Shown here: piece after piece, positions 8,742-17,198 of the stretch
Numbering within the stretch: position 1 is the stretch's first letter
Layout of the letters: every line of letters starts with the position of its first letter
NCBI RefSeq assembly: GCF_022410535.1
Contig: NZ_JAKNBL010000006.1
Location: forward strand, 1-64,000
Direction of reading: 5' to 3'
DNA length: 64,000 nucleotides
From: Pelotomaculum terephthalicicum JT
Lineage (GTDB): Bacteria; Bacillota; Desulfotomaculia; Desulfotomaculales; Pelotomaculaceae
The notes under the pieces: model-generated
Told to the model about the DNA's origin: nothing
Database searches by the model: none
Seen by the model: the letters and a program-made list of their open reading frames with translations, nothing else
Program-made: the position numbers and the translations under genes

Positions 8742-9230
8742 ATGAAAAAATATCGTTCGCCTTTGATGTCGGCCTTGTGGTCGGTAGCCATTCCTGGTTT
8801 TGGGCAGCTTTATATCGGGGATTACCTTGTCGGCTTTTTGCTGGTCGCAATGGAATTAATAATTAACATTAAAGCAAGCCTGAATCTAGCCATTCTCTAT
8901 TCATTCAGGGGAGAGTATCAGAATGCTATTGACGTGGCCGACTTTCAGTGGATATTGTTTTATCCGTGCCTTTACGCGTACTCCATTTGGCATGCGTATA
9001 ACGAGGCAATGGAGAACAATCGTGGCCTTAGCCAGGTTAAAGAAGCCAGAGTCTCTACCAATACGAAATATAACGGCTTTTTTATCGGGGTTGCTATGGG
9101 AGGAACATTGGGTGTTATATATAGTTACGAAATCAGCCCGATATTCTGCGGGATTTTAGGCGGAATAACAGGCGGATTGCTGGGGTCTGTTATTGAAAAA
9201 TTAGTATTGAACTATAAGCAGCGTAATTAA
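8742..9230 (+). CDS. Small membrane protein, TM2-like N-terminus
   Basis: A 162-residue protein. The start, MKKYRSPLMSALWSVAIPGFGQLYIGDYLVGFLL, has the pattern of TM2-type proteins (a hydrophobic helix, PGFGQ.Y.G, a second helix). A predicted cytosolic or loop section (~45-105) and a C-terminal glycine-rich hydrophobic pair (~112-155, GVAMGGTLGVIYSY and GILGGITGGLLGS) follow. GGTGGTGAGC precedes the ATG. Function unknown. It may share a transcript with the YvlD-like gene 234 bases upstream. Confidence 0.65.
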   Translation: MKKYRSPLMSALWSVAIPGFGQLYIGDYLVGFLLVAMELIINIKASLNLAILYSFRGEYQNAIDVADFQWILFYPCLYAYSIWHAYNEAMENNRGLSQVKEARVSTNTKYNGFFIGVAMGGTLGVIYSYEISPIFCGILGGITGGLLGSVIEKLVLNYKQRN

Positions 9231-9320
9231 AATGCATCCCAACCAAGATTCAAAAGCCACCGTAAGAATTAACCAACTTAATTCAATTATATAGCGTGGA
9301 GAGAGTGTGGGATTGAAAGC

Positions 9321-9349
9321 AAAAACCCGGCTGAGCGTGCCGGGTTTTT
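9321..9349. terminator. Bidirectional intrinsic terminator
   Basis: AAAAACCCGGC (9321-9331), a 7-base loop and GCCGGGTTTTT (9339-9349) form an 11-bp stem with A and T tracts on both sides. It sits between two convergent genes, ending at 9230 (+) and 9357 (-), and can terminate transcription from both. Confidence 0.85.
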
Positions 9350-9356
9350 AATGATC

Positions 9357-9863
9357 TTATAGACGCGTTACGACTGAAGGAACTAAACTAGCGAATAATA
9401 ACAGCCATGAAAGTGCGGCTAGCGGTCTTATAAACTGATTAATTACCCGTGTTATGAAAGCAGTAAAGAGTAATCCTATCCCGAGAACCTCATCTAATAA
9501 TGCTAATAGAACCACTCCAATGGATGATAGGGTTAATTGCCCGAATAACATGATTTCCTGCGGAATGGTGTTTTTTGCTGCTTCGGTTATTATCCTTTCA
9601 CTTCCAACGGCGATATCCGAAATCGGTACCCCCATAATATAATTCCAGCCTGTGCTAAGCCATTGGAAGACTGGTATTCCATTAAAGATATCAGCCAACG
9701 CGGTTGAAATAAAAAATATCATTAGGATTATAGATAAACCTATAAACAATATATTGCCGGGACTCAGAATTTTTTTACCGCTCTTTATAGTAGGACGCAT
9801 GCTAATAAGATGTTGAAGAAAACTAAAAATAAAACTATATTTGCGAATCTTGAAATAACCCAA
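9357..9863 (-). CDS. Hypothetical membrane protein
   Basis: A 168-residue protein of unknown function with three likely membrane segments: ~36-60 (ILFIGLSIILMIFFISTALA), ~108-135 (LSSIGVVLLALLDEVLGIGLLF) and ~148-164 (LAALSWLLLFASLVPS). The start is TTG at 9863, seven bases after a near-perfect AAGGAGGT; the first ATG (codon 22) has no such site. I do not recognise a family. It is transcribed away from tRNA-Sec, and a shared transcript with it is possible. Confidence 0.6.
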   Translation of the reverse strand: MGYFKIRKYSFIFSFLQHLISMRPTIKSGKKILSPGNILFIGLSIILMIFFISTALADIFNGIPVFQWLSTGWNYIMGVPISDIAVGSERIITEAAKNTIPQEIMLFGQLTLSSIGVVLLALLDEVLGIGLLFTAFITRVINQFIRPLAALSWLLLFASLVPSVVTRL

Positions 9864-9984
9864 GTAATTTACCTCCTTTTTATGAGGAATACACTGTTAT
9901 TATATATTATTTAGGAAAAATTGTAAACTTATACTTTGGGGGACAAATTTTGAAGGATGAGTTAATTATAAAGAGTGCTGTTGC

Positions 9985-10082
9985 TGGCGGGAGTGTGTGA
10001 GAATCGAACTCACCACGGACAGGAGCACTGCCCGACGACTGGTTTTGAAGACCAGGAGCACCACCAGGCACCATCCACCCCC
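9985..10082 (-). tRNA. selC: tRNA-Sec (UCA anticodon)
   Basis: Read on the - strand this is a 98-base tRNA with encoded CCA. It has the hallmarks of bacterial tRNA-Sec: an extended acceptor stem (GGGGGTG pairs with CACTCCC), an anticodon loop CTTCAAA with UCA at 10046-10048, a very long variable arm (GTCGTCGGGCAGTGC...) and a T-loop GTTCGATTC. It implies that the organism decodes UGA as selenocysteine. selA, selB and selD are not in the window, and no UGA-containing selenoprotein gene was identified here. Confidence 0.93.
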
Positions 10083-10089
10083 GCTAGAA

Positions 10090-10118
10090 ATTATAACATA
10101 CATTCTATTACCCGGCAA
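10090..10118 (-). promoter_or_regulatory. SigmaA promoter of tRNA-Sec
   Basis: On the - strand TTGCCG (10113-10118) and TATAAT (10090-10095) are separated by exactly 17 bases. The tRNA-Sec 5' end at 10082 lies 8 bases below the -10 box. Confidence 0.75.
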
Positions 10119-10285
10119 CGAGAGCCATAATGGAATTAATTCTACTATGCTTTTCGACACTGATAAAAACTTTGTTTGTCTGTTTGTTTATGTATTTTCA
10201 ACTATCTACTTAATATGGGGAGGAATTTAACATAAATCAGCGAATATTTATTAAGGTGATTTAAAACCGATAAATATGGCTAAGC

Positions 10286-10308
10286 ATGCCACTTTGTTGG
10301 CATTTTTG
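10286..10308 (+). terminator. Short hairpin with T tract before the heme operon
   Basis: ATGCCA (10286-10291) and TGGCAT (10298-10303) form a 6-bp stem followed by TTTTG, 32 bases before the polyprenyl synthase start. Since it precedes the first gene of a long operon it could be an attenuator-like element, or the end of an upstream transcript. Apart from this and tRNA-Sec, 9864-10339 holds nothing else I can support. Confidence 0.4.
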
Positions 10309-10339
10309 TCTTAAAAACGGAGTAATTGCAGGTGGAAAA

Positions 10340-11308
10340 ATGCTGGAGCTCTATAAAGGCATAGAGGAAGACATGCAAGTTGTAGAAAAAGAGTTGCAGG
10401 CAACACTACAGGTGCAAGACCCATTTTTGACAGAAACCTCTACACACCTCTTTTATGCAGGCGGTAAGCGATTGAGGCCTGCGCTGAGTCTGTTGGGAGC
10501 CAAGTTTTGCAACTTTAAATTAGAAGATGTAATTCCGCTGGCAGTTGCCCTGGAACTAGTCCACATGGCCACCCTAATTCATGACGACGTGGTTGATAAT
10601 TCACTTATCCGCCGGGGTGTTCCTACAGTGAACGCCAAGTGGGGTCAAGGTATATCCACTCACATCGGAACATACCTTTTCGCAAAATGCTTGGTTCTTA
10701 TTTCCCAATACGAAAAGAAAAAGCCATTAATCCCAAAAGTTTTATCTGATGTTAGTGTAAAGATGTGTGAAGGTGAGATCCGGCAGATTACAGCTTCCTT
10801 TGATACTGGCCAGGCAACGAAGGACTATTTTTATCGGGTCAAACGCAAAACTGCTTTTCTGATTACGGCAAGTGTACAACTTGGCGCGGTAGCTTGCGGA
10901 GCAGACAAAAATATATACCTGCCACTTCGTAGATATGGGAATAATATTGGTATGGCTTTTCAAATAACTGATGATATCCTGGATATGGTGGCTGATCAAA
11001 GCAAATTAGGCAAGCCGGTAGGAGGCGATCTCCGCGAGGGAATTATCACCTTGCCGGTTATTTATGCTCTTGAAAAATCCGGAGAGAAAAAGCGTTTGGT
11101 GGAATTGGTAAGAAAAACGGAAAAAAGTGAAGAGGAAGTACAGGAAGCAATTGAAATAATCAGAAGCTGTGGAGCTATTGAATGTTCATTTGAAGTAGTA
11201 AACAGATATTTGAGCAAGGCCAAAGAAGAACTTATGGCATTGCCGGATTTACCCGCAAGAAATAACCTTTCAATGATTGCTGATTTTATTAAAGTCAGAA
11301 AGCATTAA
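10340..11308 (+). CDS. Polyprenyl diphosphate synthase (heptaprenyl type)
   Basis: A 322-residue all-helical trans-prenyltransferase that condenses isopentenyl diphosphate onto an allylic primer, probably for the menaquinone side chain. Visible motifs are GGKRLRP (~40), the first aspartate-rich motif LIHDDVVDNSLIRRG (~80) with Arg-Arg, the GEIRQ region, and the second motif FQITDDILDM (~211). Length matches HepT/component II enzymes. The ATG at 10340 follows GGTGG; an upstream start at 10286 lies inside a hairpin. It heads the heme gene cluster with a 55-base gap to the next gene. Chain length cannot be read from sequence alone. Confidence 0.85.
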   Translation: MLELYKGIEEDMQVVEKELQATLQVQDPFLTETSTHLFYAGGKRLRPALSLLGAKFCNFKLEDVIPLAVALELVHMATLIHDDVVDNSLIRRGVPTVNAKWGQGISTHIGTYLFAKCLVLISQYEKKKPLIPKVLSDVSVKMCEGEIRQITASFDTGQATKDYFYRVKRKTAFLITASVQLGAVACGADKNIYLPLRRYGNNIGMAFQITDDILDMVADQSKLGKPVGGDLREGIITLPVIYALEKSGEKKRLVELVRKTEKSEEEVQEAIEIIRSCGAIECSFEVVNRYLSKAKEELMALPDLPARNNLSMIADFIKVRKH

Positions 11309-11363
11309 ATTTAAAAATGTCTTTAATTTGAATATAAACTATTTATCACGGCGGAGGTTATGG

Positions 11364-12002
11364 ATGGGGCATTACTTGATATCTCTGGACTTAAGTGGTA
11401 AATTATGCTTAGTAATCGGCGGCGGGCAGGTGGCGGAACGTAAAGTATGCTCCTTGCTTGAATGCGACGCCTCCGTTCAAGTTGTCGGTCCGGAATTAAC
11501 CCCAGGTCTCAGGGATATGGCGGAATCCGGCCGGATTCTCTATAGACAGGGGCAATACCGGCCGGCGGACTTAGATAATGTTTTCCTGGTAATCTGTGCC
11601 ACGGACAACAAAGAAGTAAACCAACAAGTTGCAGGTGACTGCACGGACAGAAATCTTTTTGTGAACATTGTAGACGACCCAAAGAAATGCAATTTCTTCG
11701 TTCCTGCCGTAGTCAAACGGGGGGCGCTTTCCATCGCGGTATCGACCGGCGGCAAGAGTCCGTTGCTGGCCAGAAAAATACGCGAGGAACTGGAAACGGC
11801 TTACGGCCTTCAATATGGTGAATTTTTAGATTTGATTGCTGATATTCGCCAAGACGTAATTAATAATATATCCGACCCAAAAAAGAAAAAAGAAATTCTT
11901 GAGAATATGGTTTGCGACGAAGTGCTGTGTTTTCTTAAAAGCGGCAGGATGGATTTGGTAAAGGAGCGAATAGCTAGTGCTTATCGCAGTAGTCGGACTT
12001 AA
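11364..12002 (+). CDS. Precorrin-2 dehydrogenase (siroheme branch)
   Basis: A 212-residue NAD-dependent enzyme of the Met8/SirC/CysG N-terminal family that oxidises precorrin-2 to sirohydrochlorin. An N-terminal Rossmann fold is plain ([13 protein letters not shown], ~18-30), followed by [13 protein letters not shown] and [32 protein letters not shown], where the family's catalytic Asp lies. GGAGG sits 6 bases before the ATG at 11364. It overlaps hemA by 26 bases. Known Met8 proteins also chelate iron, and as no separate ferrochelatase is visible here this one may do both; that is inference. Confidence 0.88.
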   Translation: MGHYLISLDLSGKLCLVIGGGQVAERKVCSLLECDASVQVVGPELTPGLRDMAESGRILYRQGQYRPADLDNVFLVICATDNKEVNQQVAGDCTDRNLFVNIVDDPKKCNFFVPAVVKRGALSIAVSTGGKSPLLARKIREELETAYGLQYGEFLDLIADIRQDVINNISDPKKKKEILENMVCDEVLCFLKSGRMDLVKERIASAYRSSRT

Positions 12003-13305
12003 CCACAGAACGGCTCCGGTTAAAGTGCGGGAGAAGTTGTCATTCAGCGGGTTTTCCCTGGAGAAAGCTTTGCAGTTGCTAAAAACTTATCCCGCGATAC
12101 AAGGATGTGTTATTTTATCGACATGCAACCGGACTGAAGTCTACGCCGCCACGTCGGAGGTGGATGAAGGGCTTAACGCCATCCGGGATTTTTTATCCCG
12201 CTGGTCGGGTGTGGATGTTTCCGAAATAATCAATATTACTTATTGCCATGCTCTTTATGATGCTGTCCGGCATCTATTCAGGGTCGCGGCAGGATTGGAC
12301 TCAATGCTGCTTGGTGAGACCGAAATACTTGGTCAGGTGCGGTCGGCTTACATGCTGGCCTGTGATTATAATACGACCAACCGTATAATAAATACCATGT
12401 TTCAACAGGCTATCGCTATCGGCAAGCGCGTCCGTACGGAAACCGGAATCGACCGGAACGCCGTGTCAATCAGTTATGCAGCGGTTGAGCTGGCGAAGAG
12501 CAGGCTGGGCAGCCTGTCCAGTTGTTCAGCGCTCATTGTCGGCGCCGGCAAAATGAGTGAACTGGCGGCAAAACACCTGGCGGCAAACAATGTTTCAGGT
12601 ATTATTGTTTCAAACCGTTCCTTCGACCGGGCAGAGCTGCTTGCGTCACAGATTGCAGGAAAAGCGGTTAATTTTGATGAATTGTCCAAATGCCTTGAAA
12701 CGGCGGATATTGTAATTAGTTCTACCGCGGCTCCCCATTGTGTAATCAAAACTGACGAAGTAAGTCACATTATCAAAAGAAGGCACGGACGGGAAATGAT
12801 CATGATTGACTTGGCAGTGCCAAGGGATATCGAAACTGAAGTAGGCGAGCTCAACGGGGTTGCCCTCTATGATGTTGACGACTTGGAGATGGTCGTGGAC
12901 CGCAACCTGGCCGAAAGAAAACAGGCAGCCATAAAAGCTGAAAAAATAATCGAAGAAGAATTAAGTGAGTTCATGAAGTGGTTGGGGACGCAGTTCGTTA
13001 TTCCTACTATCTCCGCCTTAAAACAGTGGGGAGAAGAGATTAAACGAAATGAGCTGAGACGCGCGTTAAATCGTTTAGAAAAACTTTCCGAGCACGATCA
13101 AAAGGTAGTTTGCTCTCTGGCCAATTCGATTGTCAATCAGATCTTGCATATACCGGTAACTCAGTTAAAAAATTATGCCGTGACCAATGAAGGACATCTC
13201 TATACCGAGGTGCTGCAAAATCTTTTTTGCCTGAATGTTCCTGGGCAAAAAACCAAAAATAAAACACCAAATGCCAATGTTGAGAACAAAACCGGTCTTG
13301 CCTAA
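11977..13305 (+). CDS. hemA: Glutamyl-tRNA reductase
   Basis: A 442-residue NADPH-dependent enzyme that reduces glutamyl-tRNA to glutamate-1-semialdehyde, the first committed step of tetrapyrrole synthesis. It shows the N-terminal catalytic domain with LNHRTAPV and the nucleophile Cys50 in [10 protein letters not shown], the [11 protein letters not shown] loop, a Rossmann NADPH domain (~170-310, [23 protein letters not shown]) and the C-terminal dimerisation helices. It starts at GTG 11977 within the precorrin-2 dehydrogenase gene, which suggests translational coupling. The product feeds hemL at the end of the cluster. Confidence 0.95.
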   Translation: MLIAVVGLNHRTAPVKVREKLSFSGFSLEKALQLLKTYPAIQGCVILSTCNRTEVYAATSEVDEGLNAIRDFLSRWSGVDVSEIINITYCHALYDAVRHLFRVAAGLDSMLLGETEILGQVRSAYMLACDYNTTNRIINTMFQQAIAIGKRVRTETGIDRNAVSISYAAVELAKSRLGSLSSCSALIVGAGKMSELAAKHLAANNVSGIIVSNRSFDRAELLASQIAGKAVNFDELSKCLETADIVISSTAAPHCVIKTDEVSHIIKRRHGREMIMIDLAVPRDIETEVGELNGVALYDVDDLEMVVDRNLAERKQAAIKAEKIIEEELSEFMKWLGTQFVIPTISALKQWGEEIKRNELRRALNRLEKLSEHDQKVVCSLANSIVNQILHIPVTQLKNYAVTNEGHLYTEVLQNLFCLNVPGQKTKNKTPNANVENKTGLA

Positions 13306-13330
13306 AATAATTAGGAGTTTTGAGCTTTAT

Positions 13331-14272
13331 ATGAAAAAAGAAATCGTTATCGGCACAAGGGAAAGCAGGCTGGCTCTTTGGCAGGCCAACTGGGTAAAAG
13401 ACTGCTTGCAGAAGTATGGGCCGGCATATAGTTTCCGGATAGTGGGCATGAAGACTCTGGGAGATAAAAATCTTGATACAGCCCTGGTGAAAATCGGAGA
13501 CAAGGGACTTTTTACAAAAGAACTGGAACTGGCCTTGCTGCGTGGTAAAATTGATTTGGCTGTGCACAGTATGAAGGATATGCCCACTGTTTTGCCGGAG
13601 GGACTGGCGGTAGGAGCGGTATGCCGCAGGGAAAATCCCGGAGACGTGTTGATTTCCCGTAAGGGCAACAAACTAAAGGATTTGCCTCCGGGCGCGCTTA
13701 TCGGCACCAGCAGCCTCAGGCGCCGCGCTCAGTTGTGTCACTACCGGAATGATTTTAAAATTATCGACCTGCGAGGCAATATAGACACCCGCCTGAGCAA
13801 ACTGGAAAGCGAAATGATGGATGCCGTCGTACTTTCCTTCGCGGGGGTGCACCGTCTGGGGCTTGATGACAGGATTACGCAGTTGATTCCTCTTGAAGCG
13901 TGTTTACCCGCGGTAGGGCAGGGCTCTATTGGTGTGGAAATACGCGCCGGGGATGAAGAAATGCAGAACCTGACCGGTAGAATTGATCATCATGAGTCGC
14001 GTTCAGCTATTACTGCTGAAAGGGCGCTTTTGAGGAAACTTGAAGGCGGCTGCCAGGTACCGGTCGGCGCTCTTGGTACCGTTGAGCACGGGCGCTTATT
14101 GCTGGAAGGAGCAGTAGCGGGTTTGGACGGCGGGAAACTAGTGCGCTCTTCATGGTCAGGTTTGGCCGAGGATGCGGTGTCTATCGGCGTACAGCTGGCG
14201 GAAAAGCTGTTGCAAAAGGGTGCTGGAGAATTGTTGCGGAATATGCGGCAGGAGAATTGCCATAATGTGTGA
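13331..14272 (+). CDS. hemC: Hydroxymethylbilane synthase (porphobilinogen deaminase)
   Basis: A 313-residue enzyme that polymerises four porphobilinogens into hydroxymethylbilane. Motifs are GTRESRLALWQANWV at the N-terminus, HSMKDMPTVLPEGL, GTSSLRRRAQL, DLRGNIDTRL, and EGGCQVPVG (~240), whose Cys carries the dipyrromethane cofactor. The ATG at 13331 aligns with the family's usual start; its ribosome binding site (TAGGAG) is rather far away at 13 bases. The last 8 bases overlap the cobA-hemD start. Confidence 0.95.
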   Translation: MKKEIVIGTRESRLALWQANWVKDCLQKYGPAYSFRIVGMKTLGDKNLDTALVKIGDKGLFTKELELALLRGKIDLAVHSMKDMPTVLPEGLAVGAVCRRENPGDVLISRKGNKLKDLPPGALIGTSSLRRRAQLCHYRNDFKIIDLRGNIDTRLSKLESEMMDAVVLSFAGVHRLGLDDRITQLIPLEACLPAVGQGSIGVEIRAGDEEMQNLTGRIDHHESRSAITAERALLRKLEGGCQVPVGALGTVEHGRLLLEGAVAGLDGGKLVRSSWSGLAEDAVSIGVQLAEKLLQKGAGELLRNMRQENCHNV

Positions 14273-15809
14273 AGGTGTTGTTTACCTGGTGGGCGCGGGC
14301 CCCGGTAACCCGAAATTAATTACCGTGCGCGGTCTTGAGTTAATCAAAAAAGCCGATACAATTATATATGACCGGTTGGTCGCCCACAGGCTCCTGGCGT
14401 TTGTCCGGCCCGGGGCTGAAATTGTTTATGCGGGCAAGGAACCCGGCTGCCACGCTTTAAAACAGGAGGAAATATGCCGGCTGATGGCAGAGAAAGCCGG
14501 CGCAGGGAAGGTGGTAGTCCGGCTGAAGGGAGGAGATCCCTTTGTTTTTGGACGTGGCGGAGAAGAGGCCGAAGCTCTTCATGCAGCGGGAGTGCGTTTT
14601 GAAGTTGTACCCGGTGTAACCTCAGCCATAGCGGCACCCGCTTATGCCGGCATTCCGGCGACTCACCGGGATTATGCGTCTACCCTGGCTATTATCACCG
14701 GAAACGAAGACCCGCTAAAGGATGATTCCAGTATAGCCTGGGACAGAATCGCCACGAGCGCGGATACTTTAATTTTTTTAATGGGTATGGCGAACTTGCA
14801 GGAAATAACGCAACGTTTAATAAATAGCGGCCGTTCTTCCCAGACACCGGCGGCGTTGGTGAGATGGGGCACGAGACCGGAGCAGCGCACTCTGGTCGGA
14901 ACACTGGAGAACATTCATGAGCAGGCCCAAAGATCGGGTTTCACAAACCCGGCTGTAATTATTGTGGGCGAGGTCGTTCTATTAAGGGAAAAACTGAAAT
15001 GGTTTGAAAACAAACCTCTATTCGGCAAGAAAATATTGATAACCCGTGCAAGGGAACAAGCAAGTGTTCTTTCAGAGATAATTGAAGCCTTTGGCGGTGA
15101 AGCAGTGGAATTTCCCACGATAAAAATTGCTGAGCCCGAAGATTTTGCGCCTTTGGACCAGTCTATTAAAGAACTGAATAATTTCAATTGGGTTGTGTTT
15201 ACCAGTGTAAATGGTGTTGGAGCCTTTTTTAAGCGACTGCGCCACCACCGGAAGGATATCCGTGAACTCCATAATGCCAGGCTTTGCGCTATTGGACCCA
15301 AGACAAGAGAATCGCTGGAAAAATACGGGCTTTTGGCGGAATACATGCCCGGTGAATACCGGGCTGAAGAAATAGCCAGGGGGATGCGCGGCAAATTAAC
15401 ATGTGGAGAACGTGTGCTGTTGCCGAGGGCGGCAGAAGCCCGTAAGGTATTGCCTGCGGCGTTGAGCGAAATGGGAGCTGTTGTGACTGAGGTCGCTGCT
15501 TATCGTACCGTGCCGGAGTCCGGCAGCGGCGCTGCGTTAAAGGAAATGCTCCGCCGGGGAGAAATAGATCTGGTTACCTTTACCAGCTCCTCCACCGTGC
15601 GATATTTTGCTGATATGGTTGGCGGCACATTAATTAACAATATGCGGGGGAAATTCGCTGTCGCCTGTATCGGACCGGTTACAGCCGGCACTGCCCGCGA
15701 ATTGGGCCTCCAGGTTGACGTGGTGGCGAAGGAATACACAATCGAAGGATTGGTTGAAGTCATTGTTAAATTGCAGGAGTCAGGAGTCAGAAGACAGGAG
15801 TCAGAATAA
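14265..15809 (+). CDS. cobA-hemD: Fused uroporphyrinogen-III methyltransferase / uroporphyrinogen-III synthase
   Basis: A 514-residue fusion. Residues ~1-250 are the SAM-dependent methyltransferase that makes precorrin-2: VYLVGAGPGNPKLITVRGLELI, VVRLKGGDPFVFGRGGEEAEAL, GVTSAIAAPAYAGIPATHR. Residues ~255-500 are uroporphyrinogen-III synthase (KKILITRAREQASVLSEIIE, FTSVNGVGAFF, VTFTSSSTVRYF). Both steps precede precorrin-2, so the fusion channels intermediates. The start overlaps hemC. The last ~11 residues (QESGVRRQESE) are encoded by a dispersed palindromic repeat, so the natural C-terminus has been replaced or extended. Confidence 0.93.
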   Translation: MCEGVVYLVGAGPGNPKLITVRGLELIKKADTIIYDRLVAHRLLAFVRPGAEIVYAGKEPGCHALKQEEICRLMAEKAGAGKVVVRLKGGDPFVFGRGGEEAEALHAAGVRFEVVPGVTSAIAAPAYAGIPATHRDYASTLAIITGNEDPLKDDSSIAWDRIATSADTLIFLMGMANLQEITQRLINSGRSSQTPAALVRWGTRPEQRTLVGTLENIHEQAQRSGFTNPAVIIVGEVVLLREKLKWFENKPLFGKKILITRAREQASVLSEIIEAFGGEAVEFPTIKIAEPEDFAPLDQSIKELNNFNWVVFTSVNGVGAFFKRLRHHRKDIRELHNARLCAIGPKTRESLEKYGLLAEYMPGEYRAEEIARGMRGKLTCGERVLLPRAAEARKVLPAALSEMGAVVTEVAAYRTVPESGSGAALKEMLRRGEIDLVTFTSSSTVRYFADMVGGTLINNMRGKFAVACIGPVTAGTARELGLQVDVVAKEYTIEGLVEVIVKLQESGVRRQESE

Positions 15810-15864
15810 GAGCATGGTTTTTTTATCTTCAAATATTCTGACTCCTGACTCCTGAATACTTGAA
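15774..15864. repeat. GGAGTCA palindromic repeat, copy A
   Basis: The left arm holds tandem CAGGAGT units (15774-15807) and the right arm ATTCTGACTCCTGACTCCTGAA (from ~15835), separated by ~28 AT-rich bases, making a long hairpin. The left arm lies inside the cobA-hemD coding sequence. The right arm ends 17 bases before the ahbC start. Related copies lie at 35250-35366 and 53721-53813. Confidence 0.85.
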
Positions 15865-15881
15865 CAAAGGTGTTGGAATAA

Positions 15882-17057
15882 ATGATCAGCGTGACTAAGC
15901 TATTGTGCGGCGGTGACTATTTCGGCGACTCCCTGCGTTACAGCAGCGGAGCGGGAAGCCAGGCACACGGCGTAACTGCGGGATATGGGCCGGTGGTGGT
16001 ATGGAACAGCACCCGAACCTGCAATTTAAAATGCATCCATTGTTATTCCAGTTCAGACGCAAAAAAATATGAAGGCGAACTGACCACCGGGGAAGCGCGG
16101 CGTTTTATCGAGCACCTGGCGGAGTTTAATGTACCTGTTCTCTTGATTTCAGGCGGCGAACCGCTTCTAAGAAATGATCTGGCTGAACTGATTGCTTACG
16201 CGGTCGGCAAGGGCATCCGGATAACTTTATCATCGAACGGCACATTGCTGAATGAGGAAAGAGTTAAATTATTCAATGAATTGGGTATCGGTTATATTGG
16301 TGTCAGTCTTGACGGCACCGGTGCAATAAATGATCGCTTCCGGGGCCGCAACGGTGCTTTTAACGCTGCCCTCAACGGCATCAGGAACTGTGTCACCGTA
16401 GGACAGCGGGTAGGATTGCGATTTACTATTAACAGGCATAATTATCATGAAATAAATGATATTTTTGACTTGATTGAAAAGGAAAATATACCCCGGGTTT
16501 GCTTCTACCACTTGGTCTACGCCGGCCGGGGAAGCAAAATGGCGGAGGAGGACATATCCAGGGATGAAACACGAGCGGCAGTAGACTTGATTATGGAGCG
16601 TACGGCGGACTTCCACCGGCGCGGTATCAAGAAAGAAATATTGACGGTGGATAATCACGCCGACGGTATATACATATATCTAAAGCTTAAAAAAACCGAC
16701 CCGGCAAGAGCGGAACAGGTTTTAACGCTGCTCCGGCTGAACGGCGGCAACCGCACCGGGATGGCGATTGGAGCGGTAGATTGGAACGGCAACGTCCACC
16801 CCGACCAGTTTACCCAAAACCTTACTTTTGGCAATGTGCGGGACAGGAAATTCGGGGAAATATGGACCGATTATTCTCAGCCTGTTTTAGCGGGGTTGAA
16901 AAACAGGAAGCCCCTGCTGAAAGGGCGCTGCGCCGCATGCAAGTGGCTGGATCTCTGCAACGGCAACTTCCGGGCCCGCGCCGAAGCGGTAACCGGTGAC
17001 TTCTGGGAAGCGGACCCGGCCTGTTACCTGACCGACGAAGAGATCGGACTGCAATAG
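15882..17057 (+). CDS. ahbC: Radical SAM enzyme AhbC-like (NirJ1 type), Fe-coproporphyrin III formation
   Basis: A 391-residue radical SAM protein. The [4Fe-4S]/SAM motif is CNLKCIHC (Cys47, 51, 54), followed by LISGGEPLLRNDL (GGE motif). A C-terminal cysteine cluster (GRCAACKWLDLCNG and DPACYL) suits an auxiliary Fe-S cluster. In the siroheme-to-heme route AhbC removes the two acetate side chains of didecarboxysiroheme to give Fe-coproporphyrin III; related proteins are annotated NirJ1. Its position beside ahbD, ahbA and ahbB supports this role over heme d1 synthesis. AAAGGTG precedes the ATG at 15882. The AhbC/AhbD split rests on length and N-terminal form. Confidence 0.85.
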   Translation: MISVTKLLCGGDYFGDSLRYSSGAGSQAHGVTAGYGPVVVWNSTRTCNLKCIHCYSSSDAKKYEGELTTGEARRFIEHLAEFNVPVLLISGGEPLLRNDLAELIAYAVGKGIRITLSSNGTLLNEERVKLFNELGIGYIGVSLDGTGAINDRFRGRNGAFNAALNGIRNCVTVGQRVGLRFTINRHNYHEINDIFDLIEKENIPRVCFYHLVYAGRGSKMAEEDISRDETRAAVDLIMERTADFHRRGIKKEILTVDNHADGIYIYLKLKKTDPARAEQVLTLLRLNGGNRTGMAIGAVDWNGNVHPDQFTQNLTFGNVRDRKFGEIWTDYSQPVLAGLKNRKPLLKGRCAACKWLDLCNGNFRARAEAVTGDFWEADPACYLTDEEIGLQ

Positions 17058-17068
17058 AAGAAAGGACA

Positions 17069-17170
17069 AAGAGGACAATGGGGACGGTTCTTATTGTCTG
17101 GTACAGAACCACAAACAATGCAAACAATGAGAACCGTCCCCATTATCTTCTCACATTGTCTTCTTGTCCC
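17069..17170. repeat. GGGGACGGTT palindromic intergenic element
   Basis: A perfect 15-bp inverted repeat, AATGGGGACGGTTCT (17077-17091) and AGAACCGTCCCCATT (17130-17144), is flanked by imperfect outer GGACAA...TTGTCC arms. The form resembles REP-type elements carrying GGGGACGGTT that I associate with RAYT/IS200-like transposases in clostridia. It sits in the 141-base gap between ahbC and hemB, inside an operon. Confidence 0.75.
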
Positions 17171-17198
17171 ACATTAATAACTATGGAGGTCTTATACA

